From Tenebrio molitor (Eukaryota > Arthropoda > Insecta > Coleoptera > Tenebrionidae): a stretch of DNA of 64,000 nucleotides. The stretch is taken from assembly GCF_963966145.1 (NCBI RefSeq), contig NC_091054.1, positions 18,228,001 through 18,292,000 of the forward strand, given 5' to 3'. The position numbers and the translations under genes are program-made. Shown in pieces: positions 10,507-19,719 of this stretch (position 1 is its first letter; each line of letters begins with the position of its first letter). The notes under the pieces were generated by a model. The model was not told the DNA's origin. It saw only the letters and a list, made by a program, of their open reading frames with translations, and ran no database searches.

Positions 10507-12895
10507 ATGTGGTTGCCTCAAGTGCTTCTCCTCTTGTTTGTAACCTACAGTTCATCCCGAAATGTGCAAGTTAACACCCCTTTGGGGAGAATCTTGGGGT
10601 CCACTTTGACGACACGATTGGGCAAGACCATCTACGCCTTCAGAGGAGTTCGTTACGCAAAACCACCAATCAACAACCTAAGATTTAAGGTAAGTGAAAT
10701 TGTTTTGACAGTTTTTCCAAAACTATTTTTTCTCCTACTGCAGCCCCCTGTTCCAGTAGAACAATGGACCAATATTTATAATGCTACAGTCGATGGACCT
10801 GTGTGTCCACAGCCCAGCGACGATCCAATTTCTGAAGATTGCCTCTTCCTCAACGTCTACACCACTAAGGTTAGTTCCAGTTCAAGAAATTTTAACAGTC
10901 ACTGGTACACTTGCAGCTTCCTCCAGATGGAAAAACCAATCCAAGACGTCCAGTGATCATATTCATACACGCTGGAGGGTTTTATAGTGTCACAGGACGA
11001 AGCAACTGGGTAGGGCCTCAATACTTCATGGACCAAGACATAGTCTTGGTCACTATAAACTACCGTCTAGGTTCTTTGGGCTTTATAAGCGTGGGCAAAG
11101 AAGCTCCCGGTAATAATGGTCTCAGAGATCAAGTCGTAGCAATGAAATGGGTCAAGAATAATATTGAAGCGTTTGGTGGCGATCCTAGTTCTGTTACTCT
11201 ATTTGGCTACAGCGCAGGTGCTATCAGTATAACTCTTCACATGGTATCTCCCATGTCTCGAGGTCTTTTCCACAAAGCCATTCTCAGTAGTGAAGCAGGA
11301 GTGGGACCCGCACCTCTGCCTAGAAACCAACTGGATTTGGCCAAAAGGCAAGCCAGAATTGTAGGATGTCCTGACACTAGTCCAAAAGTGATTATCGACT
11401 GTTTGAAGACGACGTCAGCTGAAGAACTAGGAAACTCTTTGCCTCAGTTTGCGGTAATCTTAGTTTTGTCTTGTAACAATAAGATAATTCATGATTTAGG
11501 AATTTGGTAACAATCCTGTGATAATATGGACTGCAGTTATCGAGGAAGATTTTGGACAGGAACGCTTTCTTACGGAACATCCCATCAAATTGATTAACAG
11601 TGGGAGATTTGAAAAAGTTCCAGTTTTGGCTGGAATAACCAAAGACGAGTTTGCCTACAAGGCTTTCTGTAAGATTTTACAATAAATTTTCAAGAGTGTG
11701 AAATAGTTTAAAAATTGTTAGTCAATTTCTAAAGAAAAAAGAATTCAAAAACAATATTGCCAAGGGAAAAGAAATGTTAAAAAATATAATAATGATAACT
11801 ATTTGTATTCTTATAATTTTTGATAATATTTAACGGACCAACGTAAATATAGTTTGTTAATTTTTGTTCAATTTTAGCCATAGTTGACAATGCAACATTG
11901 TTACACGAACTCAACGACCATTTCGACAAATATGCTCCCATTTGTTTTGGTTACGAAAGAAATACAGAAAAGTCGAGAGAAGTTAGCCAATCAATACGTC
12001 ATTTTTACTTGGGTAATAAAACTTTGACCAAAGCGTCTTTAACAGGATTAGATGAAGTAAGTTTTTAAATACCTAATTGTGATAAATTGTGGCCATTACT
12101 GTTATTTAAAATTTTAATTAAATATACTGATCGCTCATTGGGTTCGAGAGCAGAAAAATTATTACGATAGTGGCAAGGTTGTGTTCTAGGACACCTTCTT
12201 TTTTGCTAAACTCATTACTAAAGAGTCCTTCTGCACTAAACAACTTGAAGATTTATGTTCCAAAGCTATTTTCTCTTAAACTAACAATGCTGTCCAAATT
12301 TTTTCCTTCTTTTATATATTTTTATAATATTTTCAGGCTTTTGCTGACTCAATCACTGGATTTCCCGTCAACAGAGCTGTGGAACTACTTTCTGAAAAAA
12401 ATCCCAATCATGTTTATTACTACGAATTTACCTACCAAGGGAGATACAGTCATGTTTACCTTCCAGGCTCCAACAAGACCATTCCTTACGGTATCTACAC
12501 ATAATTCATTTATTGAATAAAATATTTTTAAGAAATTTTCTAGGAGTGGTCCATCACGACGATTTAATTTACTTATTCTACATCTCTCCAATGTTCCCAT
12601 TTTTCGATTCAACTTTTCCGGAGAGAAAAATGGTAGACAAATTGGCATCATTGTGGGCCAACTTCGCCAAAAACGGGTAAGTTGCGCACTGTGATGTTTC
12701 AAATAGTTCATCTAACGATTGTTTGAATTCAGCAAACCTATTTCTGCTTCTGGGAGTAAATTGAAATGGACACCATATGATAATTGTTCCAAGAAATATA
12801 TGGACATTGGTGAAAATCTTCAAATGAAGGACCATCTGTTTGAAAACAGATATTCCTTGTGGCGCAAGCTTTATCCACTTTCTGAATATTTGTAA
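10507..12895 (+). CDS. Secreted carboxylesterase, cluster copy 5 (intact)
   Basis: Alpha/beta-hydrolase carboxylesterase, paralogue of the gene at 3640-5789, predicted secreted. Exons are 10507-10689, 10744-10869, 10917-11453, 11500-11668, 11878-12056, 12337-12490, 12544-12676 and 12733-12895. The phases are the same as in copy 2, and the total is 547 aa. The signal peptide is MWLPQVLLLLFVTYSSS. The triad reads Ser202 (FGYSAGA), Glu332 (GITKDEF) and His453 (GVVHHDDL). The oxyanion-hole motif is HAGGF. Copies 2 and 5 differ along their length, and copy 5 shares GFISVGK with pseudogene 4, so it may represent a second lineage within the cluster. Introns are 46-280 bases. PolyA signals AATAAA lie at 12995 and 13060. 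Substrate unknown; both genes have Tyr before the catalytic serine instead of the common Glu. Confidence 0.93.
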
Positions 12896-13059
12896 TTTTA
12901 TTATTATCCAAATATGGCTCCAATACAAAAGACGAGTGACCAAACAAGTGTTTTTATCATTATTATTTGATCAAGAAAATTCTAAGTACTGGCAAATAAA
13001 TTCGCAGCATCTTTACTTGGTTTCACTGATTTAAAATTAGAAGAAAAATATGAATACTA

Positions 13060-13065
13060 AATAAA
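13060..13065 (+). terminator. PolyA signal candidate for esterase copy 5
   Basis: AATAAA 165 bases after the stop; another AATAAA lies at 12995-13000. Either could serve. Confidence 0.45.
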
Positions 13066-13077
13066 CGTTGTATAAAT

Positions 13078-13131
13078 AGATACTTTTGTATCAGTTTTTA
13101 CACAAACATCAACAGGTATACAAAAGTATCT
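13078..13131. repeat. Inverted repeat between convergent genes
   Basis: AGATACTTTTGTA (13078-13090) and its exact complement TACAAAAGTATCT (13119-13131) flank a 28-base loop. It lies between the 3' ends of esterase copy 5 and the minus-strand gene at 13200-13907. It may be a small foldback remnant. Confidence 0.5.
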
Positions 13132-13199
13132 AAAATATTTAAGGTTAACGTCTCTGTCAAAATGAAGTTTCCTTGCTTTCCTTATCTACTTCATCAGTA

Positions 13200-13907
13200 T
13201 TAAACTGATGGTTCTGGGTTTGGTGAAGCAATTTCCACGTCAGGTTTTACTGAATTTGCTTCCTCTTCCAATTCTGTTGCCTCTCCTTCCAGTCCAGATT
13301 CCATCGAATTCCTTTCCCCTTCAGGTTTTCCTGTCGTGCTTTTCACATTCTCTTCCGTTGAAGCAGTATTCACTTCCACTTTCGGTTCCGTTGAATTACT
13401 TTCCCCTTCAGTGTTTCCCGTCGTGCTTTTCACATCATCTTCCACAGAAGCTTTGTTCAGTTCTACGTCAGATTCTGTTGGATTACCTTCCCCTTCAGGT
13501 TTTCCCGTCGTGCTTTGCACATTCTCTTCCAGGGAAGCAGTTTTCACTTCGTCTTCAGATTCCGTTGCATTACTTTCCCCTTCAGGTTTTCCTGCCATGC
13601 TTTTCACATTCTCTTTCACTTCTGACGACGGAGTTGTCCCTTCCCCTTCAACAGCAATACTTTCCGGGATAGTTTCCGTTGAAGTAATTTTCACTTTCAT
13701 TTCTGATAAAATGGTATCCCCCTGACTTATTCCTGTAACCTTCAACTTTGGTAGTACATGTACATTCTTAAGGTGTATATCTGACACATCTTCAATTTCT
13801 TTATTTTTGCCAGAGTTCCACCAGTTTTTAACGAATCTAACAACTCCGGCTTGAGACAAACTAACTGTGAACGCAGATAGTAAGAAAAAGCAATAAAACA
13901 CTTTCAT
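13200..13907 (-). CDS. Secreted acidic tandem-repeat protein, 235 aa
   Basis: Single-exon gene. Residues 1-20 are a clear signal peptide (MKVFYCFFLLSAFTVSLSQA), followed by a short basic segment (VVRFVKNWWNSGKNK). From about residue 95 to the end the protein is nearly pure E/S/T/G/K/V/N/P and carries about four copies of a 29-residue repeat with core NVKSTTGKPEGESNSTES. The later copies differ mainly at one or two positions, and two repeats carry N-x-S/T sites (NAT, NST). There are almost no hydrophobic or cysteine residues, so the mature protein is probably disordered and extracellular. A TATA box lies upstream on the same strand. I do not recognise a family; roles such as secretion, cuticle or seminal fluid would be guesses. 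The repeat register is kept in frame, which argues for a real protein. Confidence 0.75.
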   Translation of the reverse strand: MKVFYCFFLLSAFTVSLSQAGVVRFVKNWWNSGKNKEIEDVSDIHLKNVHVLPKLKVTGISQGDTILSEMKVKITSTETIPESIAVEGEGTTPSSEVKENVKSMAGKPEGESNATESEDEVKTASLEENVQSTTGKPEGEGNPTESDVELNKASVEDDVKSTTGNTEGESNSTEPKVEVNTASTEENVKSTTGKPEGERNSMESGLEGEATELEEEANSVKPDVEIASPNPEPSV

Positions 13908-13953
13908 TTTTACTTCTTAGTTGACGACAGAGTCCATGCTTATTGTGATTAAT

Positions 13954-13963
13954 GTTATATACT
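13954..13963 (-). promoter_or_regulatory. TATA box of the acidic repeat gene
   Basis: Read on the minus strand this is AGTATATAAC, 47-56 bases before the ATG at 13907, leaving about 20 bases of 5' UTR if transcription starts 30 bases downstream. Confidence 0.5.
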
Positions 13964-14450
13964 TCATATCATCATTAAAAAGTTTAGAGGCATTTAAAAG
14001 TTGATTACAGCGTAAACTTATCGTGTGGAGCAAAGTAGAAAATTAATTGCCATTACGAAATATGTGCTGCTTACAAATTAAAAACAAAATTAAAGAGAGA
14101 AATACCGGGTGTATTATGAAAAACCTTTGGTGCTATAACTTTCTTATTTTTTATCCGATTTTAATAAATGATACGTCAAACAAAATCGTTTTAAATGGGC
14201 TACAATTTGAATTGATCCAATATTTGTTCTTGAGTTCTGTTTTTGACAAATGATAGTCAACTTTTTTTTTTTCAAATGGCACTATTAACTTTGTTTGCTC
14301 AGTTTTATAGAGATTTTTATTTTAAATATGAAAATGTAAACAACCATGCTCATGCATAGAAACAAAAAAAAGAAATTAAAAAATGATGGTTTTTTTTTTA
14401 ATTAAGCAGTCACATTAAACAGTAATAAAAGTGCATTCTAATTTTCCAAA

Positions 14451-14651
14451 GTGATTAAAGCAGCTACGAACATTCAAGACAATGTCTATTTGACTCCGGC
14501 CAATAACAGAGATGATTTAATAAAAAGAATCATAGCAGTATGTGAACAAATACCACCAGAATTTTTATTAAAGGCCGCAATGGGCGTCAGTGGAAGGTGT
14601 CGAATGTGCCTTAGACAGAATGGAGGTAATTTCAAACATTTGCTGTACTAA
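14451..14651 (+). pseudogene. Transposase C-terminal fragment (Tc1/mariner/IS630 superfamily)
   Basis: The open frame reads VYLTPANNRDDLIKRI, then VCEQIPPEFL, a basic RCRMCLRQNGG stretch and FKHLL before the stop. This V-Y-x-T-P, I-P-P-E and N-G-G-x-F-x-H-L-L pattern is typical of the extreme C terminus of IS630/mariner-like transposases of insects. The catalytic DDE/D core is absent, so this is a nonfunctional fragment of the surrounding element. Confidence 0.65.
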
Positions 14652-14923
14652 AGTTATGGTTACTTGATTTTTGGAAATTCAATTTTTTTATTAAAAACAA
14701 ATTTTTGATTTTTTATTTTAATGTTTATGTATTCAGAAGATAAACATCTATCAGAATAAAGATAAAAAAATATACAGTGCAACTTAAAAAAACAAAGTTA
14801 GCTGCGGTTTGTCAAAAAATATAATGTTAAAAAAAATCATAGCATGTCGGGCTATAGTGTTTCTAAAACGATTTTGTTTAACGTATCATTTGTTAAAATC
14901 GGATAAAAAATAATGAAGTTATA

Positions 14924-15294
14924 GAGGTATTTTCATATTTGGTGGCGGAAACAAAAGACTGAGAAATGTCACAAAAATGTTTTGTCAGTGTCAAATTTCT
15001 CATAAGCGCCGTAAAAAGGAATGTCTAGGTAAATTTAAATTTTCGCTAAATAGATTGAAAAAACAAATTCTCAGGAAACCAATTTTTGTCAGTGCTTCAA
15101 AAGGAAAAGTTATTCTCATATAATCAAACGTATTACAAATTATTTCTCTAGTTCGACGATGAATAACTTTCTTATTGCCAATTTGCTGCATTTCTGTCAA
15201 AATCACGAACGTCTTTGAGAAATTTGACACTGACAGTACAAATTTGTGACATTTCTCAGTCTTTTGTTTCCGCCACCAAATATGAAAATATCTC
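14924..15294. mobile_element. Foldback MITE inserted at TA
   Basis: A 371-bp element whose ends are inverted repeats of about 75 bp. The left begins GAGGTATTTTCATATTTGGT, the right ends with its near complement ATATGAAAATATCTC, and both contain the GGCGGAAACAAAAGACTGAG block. It is flanked by TA on both sides (14922-14923 and 15295-15296). Removing it rejoins GTTATA and GCACC, restoring the terminal repeat of the host mariner-like element. No coding sequence. Confidence 0.8.
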
Positions 15295-15930
15295 TAGCAC
15301 CAAAGGTTTTTCAAACTGCATATTAAAAACACGCACAAAGTGGGGTTAAACAGCTGTCAAACTTGTAATCCGGTGGTGCGTTCACAATCGACTCTTCAAC
15401 GCCAGATTTAAAAAAATACCCATTACCGTAGACCTGTTACTAGAATACTTGAGATCATAAATGGGATTTTAGGAAATGTTTTGATTTAATTTGTGTTAGT
15501 TATGGCGTTATTTCTTGTTAAAATCATTTTTTGGGATCCGCTAATCCTTATCATGAAGATTTCCCTGACGAGTTCTTCTTGATTTTGGAAAATAAAATTC
15601 TTTCATTAGACAATCCCCTACAAGGTTTAACATTTCGTTTGTCTTGTAACAAGCAAATGCCATCGAGACGAAGTTAAAAGAGCATTTGCTTCTTATTATG
15701 CGTTCTAAATTTTTACAATGCAAAAATTTTGACCTTGCAAGTTCGCCAAATAAATGTCACGAGCCGCCACTGCGTACAAGCTCAATAAATAAATCCAAAT
15801 ATGCAATAACAAATAATATTCCATTCTTGCATTTGGTGTGTATATCTAATATTTGTGGTAGGCGTATACGCCAAACGCCGATTAAATTACTAAACGAATT
15901 GATCACTGTTCAAACGCCTTTTAGTGAACG

Positions 15931-16038
15931 ATGTTCGAAAAAGTGGTCAAAGTGAAGACTCACAAGAGCAGACAGTCCAAAAGGCCGAAACGAAGACGTC
16001 CGAAACCGTTCAACCCACGAAGCTTCGTAATCAAAAGG
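15931..16038 (+). CDS. Candidate orphan coding exon, very basic, with strong splice donor
   Basis: ATG at 15931 opens 36 codons (MFEKVVKVKTHKSRQSKRPK, then RRRPKPFNPRSFVIKR) that run in phase 0 into AGG|GTGAGT, a near-ideal donor at 16039. The Lys/Arg/Pro content resembles a nuclear-localisation or nucleic-acid-binding tail. No matching downstream exon is obvious before the Hsp70 ATG at 16480. Splicing into the phase-0 acceptors of polychaetoid exon 2 (42502 or 42643) would be in frame, which would make this an alternative first exon and nest Hsp70 inside polychaetoid. It could also be a chance frame within an untranslated Hsp70 leader exon. Confidence 0.4.
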
Positions 16039-16222
16039 GTGAGTCCTTAATTGCTTCATCTAGATTGTTTTGTGACCTTGCCTTGCTCACCGATGAGTAA
16101 AAAGTGCAAACATTTGTTACGTTACGTTTAAAAATAAAACAAACCCACGACAAACATCCAAGTTTGTTTAAATCGGTAATAACAAATCACCGGCGAGAAT
16201 ATGCGATTTTTTAGTCCTTGTT

Positions 16223-16332
16223 GAAGCTTCGTCCTGGCATTTTTTTTTTGGTTGATTTATTACGCAAAGTGCAAACAAGTGCTGGATCAATTTTCTCCGA
16301 AGTGAGTGTCCCTGCAACCTTCTGGAGCTTTC
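16223..16332 (+). promoter_or_regulatory. Heat-shock-element-like sites upstream of Hsp70
   Basis: GAAGCTTC at 16223-16230 is a perfect nGAAnnTTCn pair. TTCTGGAGCTTTC at 16320-16332 fits the three-unit pattern TTCnnGAAnnTTC with one mismatch (GAG). Another GAAGCTTC at 16019-16026 lies inside the candidate exon upstream. Heat inducibility is an inference. Confidence 0.4.
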
Positions 16333-16410
16333 GATTTATTTAAACAAGTTGTTGGATCAATTCCTCTCCGAAAACAGCCGAACGGGTCGTCTCCTGGTCG
16401 CGATCTGCCT

Positions 16411-16418
16411 TGATAAAA
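16411..16418 (+). promoter_or_regulatory. TATA-like box of Hsp70
   Basis: GATAAAAG, 62-69 bases before the ATG at 16480, is a reasonable TATA variant. A start site near 16440 (CTCAATTC) would leave a leader of about 40 bases. If the exon ending at 16038 is the real leader, this box may not be used. Confidence 0.35.
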
Positions 16419-16479
16419 GCTGGAAGTAGGCGCGACTCAATTCAAAATCCTGACCGTGTCAAGCGTGAAGAAGTGCAAA

Positions 16480-19400
16480 ATGGGCAAAACACCGGCCATC
16501 GGCATTGACCTGGGAACGACGTATTCCTGCGTGGGAGTGTGGCAGCAGGGCAAGGTGGAGATCATCGCCAACGACCAGGGCAACCGCACCACACCCAGCT
16601 ACGTCGCTTTCACCGACACCGAGCGCCTCATCGGCGACGCCGCTAAGAACCAGGTCGCCATGAACCCTAGCAACACCGTATTCGACGCGAAGAGGCTCAT
16701 CGGGAGGAAGTTCGACGACTCCAAGATACAGCAGGACATGAAGCACTGGCCCTTCAAGGTGGTCAACGACGGGGGCAAGCCGAAGATTCAGGTGGAGTTC
16801 AAGGGGGAGGCGAAGAGGTTCGCTCCGGAGGAGATCAGCAGCATGGTGTTGAGAAAGATGAAGGAGACGGCGGATGCCTACTTGGGGCGGGAGGTGAAGG
16901 ATGCAGTGATCACGGTGCCGGCGTACTTTAACGACTCGCAAAGACAAGCCACCAAGGACGCTGGGATGATCGCAGGTTGGTACCAATGGTATAGAATTAC
17001 TCCATTCTATTGGCTTTTTTTTCGTTGTTGCGTCATTTACGGTGTTTTTTGCTTTCTTGCATAAATCTATACTAAATGAAGAATCTAAATTTTCTAAATT
17101 AATTTTCTATTCTTTCTCTTCTATTTCTCCGTTCTTCTTGCAGTACTAAACACCTTTACTTTAAAGGAAAGGGACCTTTCTTGGATGTGATTCATATTTA
17201 CATGTGTTCATATTTACTTGGTGAAGACAAAATTGACCATTTGAAAAAAAAATTAAATAAGGTTTTAATGATGAAGATCTTTTTCAGTTATAAACTTAGC
17301 TTTCCCCCGTTACACCTTCACAGTCGTTTCTTTGAGACTTTCTAGACGATCGTGCGTTCGTGTTTCTCCGTTGCACCCCATTCACATTCATCATCATTTC
17401 TCTTAATTTAAATTTAAATCACTTGCAGTGCTCTATCGATCGGCGAGACTCCAGTTCAAGGTCCATTTTTCTTCATTGCAGGAATCAACGTCTTGAGGAT
17501 AATCAATGAACCAACAGCTGCAGCTCTAGCCTACGGCTTGGACAAGAACCTACGAGGCGAGCGCAATGTCCTCATTTTCGACCTGGGAGGCGGAACCTTT
17601 GACGTCTCCATTTTGACAATAGACGAAGGTTCCCTCTTCGAAGTGAAATCGACAGCCGGAGACACCCACCTGGGAGGCGAAGATTTCGACAACCGCCTGG
17701 TCAACCACTTTGCCGAAGAATTCAAAAGAAAATACAAGAAAGACCTGACGAAGAACCCCCGAGCTTTGCGTCGTCTCCGCACCGCGGCAGAAAGAGCCAA
17801 GAGGACGCTAAGCTCTAGCACAGAAGCGTCTCTTGAGATCGACGCGCTCTTCGAAGGAATCGACTTTTACACGAAGATTTCCAGAGCTAGGTTCGAAGAG
17901 CTCAATTCGGATTTGTTCAGAGGGACGCTCGATCCGGTGGAGAAGGCGCTGAACGATGCCAAGATGGACAAGGCGTCCATTCACGACGTGGTGCTGGTCG
18001 GGGGGTCTACCAGAATTCCCAAGATACAGAATCTGCTCCAGAATTATTTCTCTGGAAAGTCTCTCAATCTGAGTATCAATCCGGACGAAGCTGTGGCTTA
18101 TGGTGCAGCGGTTCAAGCCGCCATCTTGAGTGGAGATAGCAGTTCTAAGATACAAGACGTGTTACTGGTCGATGTTACTCCACTCTCGCTTGGTATAGAG
18201 ACTGCAGGTGGGGTGATGTCCAAGATTGTGGAGAGGAATGCGAGAATTCCGTGCAAACAGACTCAGACGTTTACGACGTATTCTGATAATCAACCAGCTG
18301 TGAGTATTCAAGTGTTTGAAGGGGAAAGGGCCATGACCAAAGACAATAATCTTCTAGGTAAGACATCTGTGGTGTTGAAGTTGAACAAAGTCTAGGAGCA
18401 ATTAAAATATAAATATTTTTCTTTCCAAATGGCAAAAGAATTTCTGTGCAGTTTTCTTTGCTAGGGTGTCTTACGTTTTTCTGATTTCGTTCCATTCTCC
18501 ATCGAAGAGTGCCAAAATTGTTTCCAAATTTATTCCATTTTCCCATTAGTATTCAATCGAATTTAAATCTGGACTTTGTTGTGGCCATCTAAGACGTCTA
18601 GTACTAGAGCTTCTTTCCTTTTTCCTTTAACACCTTCCACCGCTTACATTATACTCTTGAAAAATAAACTTTTACCAAATAATTGTTCCAATAGTAGCTA
18701 CTTTATGGTGCTTTAGCATCGGTAGACACACAGATATTTATTTTCTCTTCATTCTTCCTAAATCTTCTTCTATCTTAGAAGCAAAAACGTAACACCGAAC
18801 CATCATTAACACTTTCTAATGGTTCACAGGTATTTGAAAATCTGGAATCTTCTAAGCCAATTTCATCAAGTACTTTTTATTTTTTTCAAGTGCAGTAAAC
18901 CATTTTTGAAAAGAAAATGTACAAGAGAAGATCGAATGTTCATCATTTTTCCAAGCTGCCCAAGTGACCCAAGTTTTTTTATCGCTTCTTTGGTTGGTCT
19001 TTGCTCATGAAGAGTATTTACCTTTCTGGAATCTTCTAGGATTATTTTGCCTATCCTGTCAAAAGCAAATTGCTCTAAGACCTTGTTGACATGCTCTGGG
19101 CTCCATATTGAAGATGAGATCTGTTAATTTTGTATTTTAGGAACTTTTGACTTGTCCGGGATCCCCCCGGCCCCCCGAGGCGTCCCCAAAATCGACGTGA
19201 CCTTCGACCTCGACGCGAACGGCATCCTAAACGTGTCTGCCAAAGAAGTCAGCACCGGCAAGTCCAAAAACATCACGATCAAGAACGACAAGGGTCGCTT
19301 GTCGAAACGCGACATCGAGAAGATGTTGGCGGACGCCGAACGATACAAAGAAGAAGACGACAAACAAAGAGAGCGCGTCGGTAGCAAAAACGCTCTCGAG

Positions 19401-19658
19401 AGCTACGTTTTCAACGTGAAGCAAGCAGTCGAAGAAGCCGGAAGCAAACTGAGCTCCGACGACAAGAAGAAGGCGATAAAGGAATGCGAAGCTTGCATCA
19501 AGTGGTTGGACCGCAACCAGACGGCAGAGAAAGAAGAATTCGAGTACAAGATGAAGGACTTGAGCAAGATCTGCGGCCCCATCATGACGAAGTTGCATCG
19601 CGGTGGTGGGGGCGCTGGTGGGGGCAGCGAAGGACCCACTATCGAAGAGGTGGACTGA
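16480..19658 (+). CDS. Hsp70: Cytosolic heat shock protein 70, three exons
   Basis: ATP-dependent chaperone that binds exposed hydrophobic peptides with J-domain and nucleotide-exchange partners. Exons are 16480-16975, 17482-18357 and 19141-19658; both introns are phase 1, and the total is 629 aa. The start MGKTPAIGIDLGTTYS is the family N terminus; in-frame GTG codons upstream are not plausible starts. Nucleotide-binding-domain signatures are IDLGTTYS, IFDLGGGTFDVSIL and VLVGGSTRIPK. The linker DVTPLSLGIE is followed by the substrate-binding domain and a C terminus GPTIEEVD that marks a cytosolic form able to bind TPR co-chaperones. The tail is shorter than in typical Hsc70 (about 650 aa), with a plain glycine run instead of GGMP repeats. 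Coding GC is much higher than in the flanks. Intron 2 contains a transposase fossil. Classical inducible insect hsp70 genes often lack introns, so this may be a cognate or an intron-retaining paralogue. Confidence 0.95.
18549..18587 (-). pseudogene. Tc1-type transposase fossil in Hsp70 intron 2
   Basis: Read on the minus strand this short stretch gives WPQQSPDLNSIE, the hallmark motif around the second catalytic Asp of Tc1 transposases. Flanking sequence is too decayed to extend the reading. Confidence 0.6.
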
Positions 19659-19713
19659 ATCACGTTGCCGGTCGCAATGCAACTTTTGGCTTGTAGTAAA
19701 TTGATTTGTTGCA

Positions 19714-19719
19714 AATAAA
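19714..19719 (+). terminator. PolyA signal of Hsp70
   Basis: AATAAA 56 bases after the stop codon. Confidence 0.65.

Larger units (their letters stand above)
14103..15313. mobile_element. Tc1/mariner-type element remnant, with nested MITE
   Basis: The left terminus at 14117 reads TGAAAAACCTTTGGTGCTAT and continues for about 80 bases. Those bases reappear inverted at about 14862-14923 (block AAAACGATTTTGTTTAACGT). The last part of the right terminus (GCACCAAAGGTTTTTCA, 15297-15313) is displaced by the MITE at 14924-15294. Between the repeats is the C-terminal end of a transposase. The outermost bases (ACCGGGTGTATT) are present only on the left. Confidence 0.7.

Noticed and set aside
13208..13725. 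Long + strand open frames opposite the acidic repeat gene
   Set aside because: Antisense shadows created by the repeat codon pattern; the minus frame has the signal peptide and TATA box.
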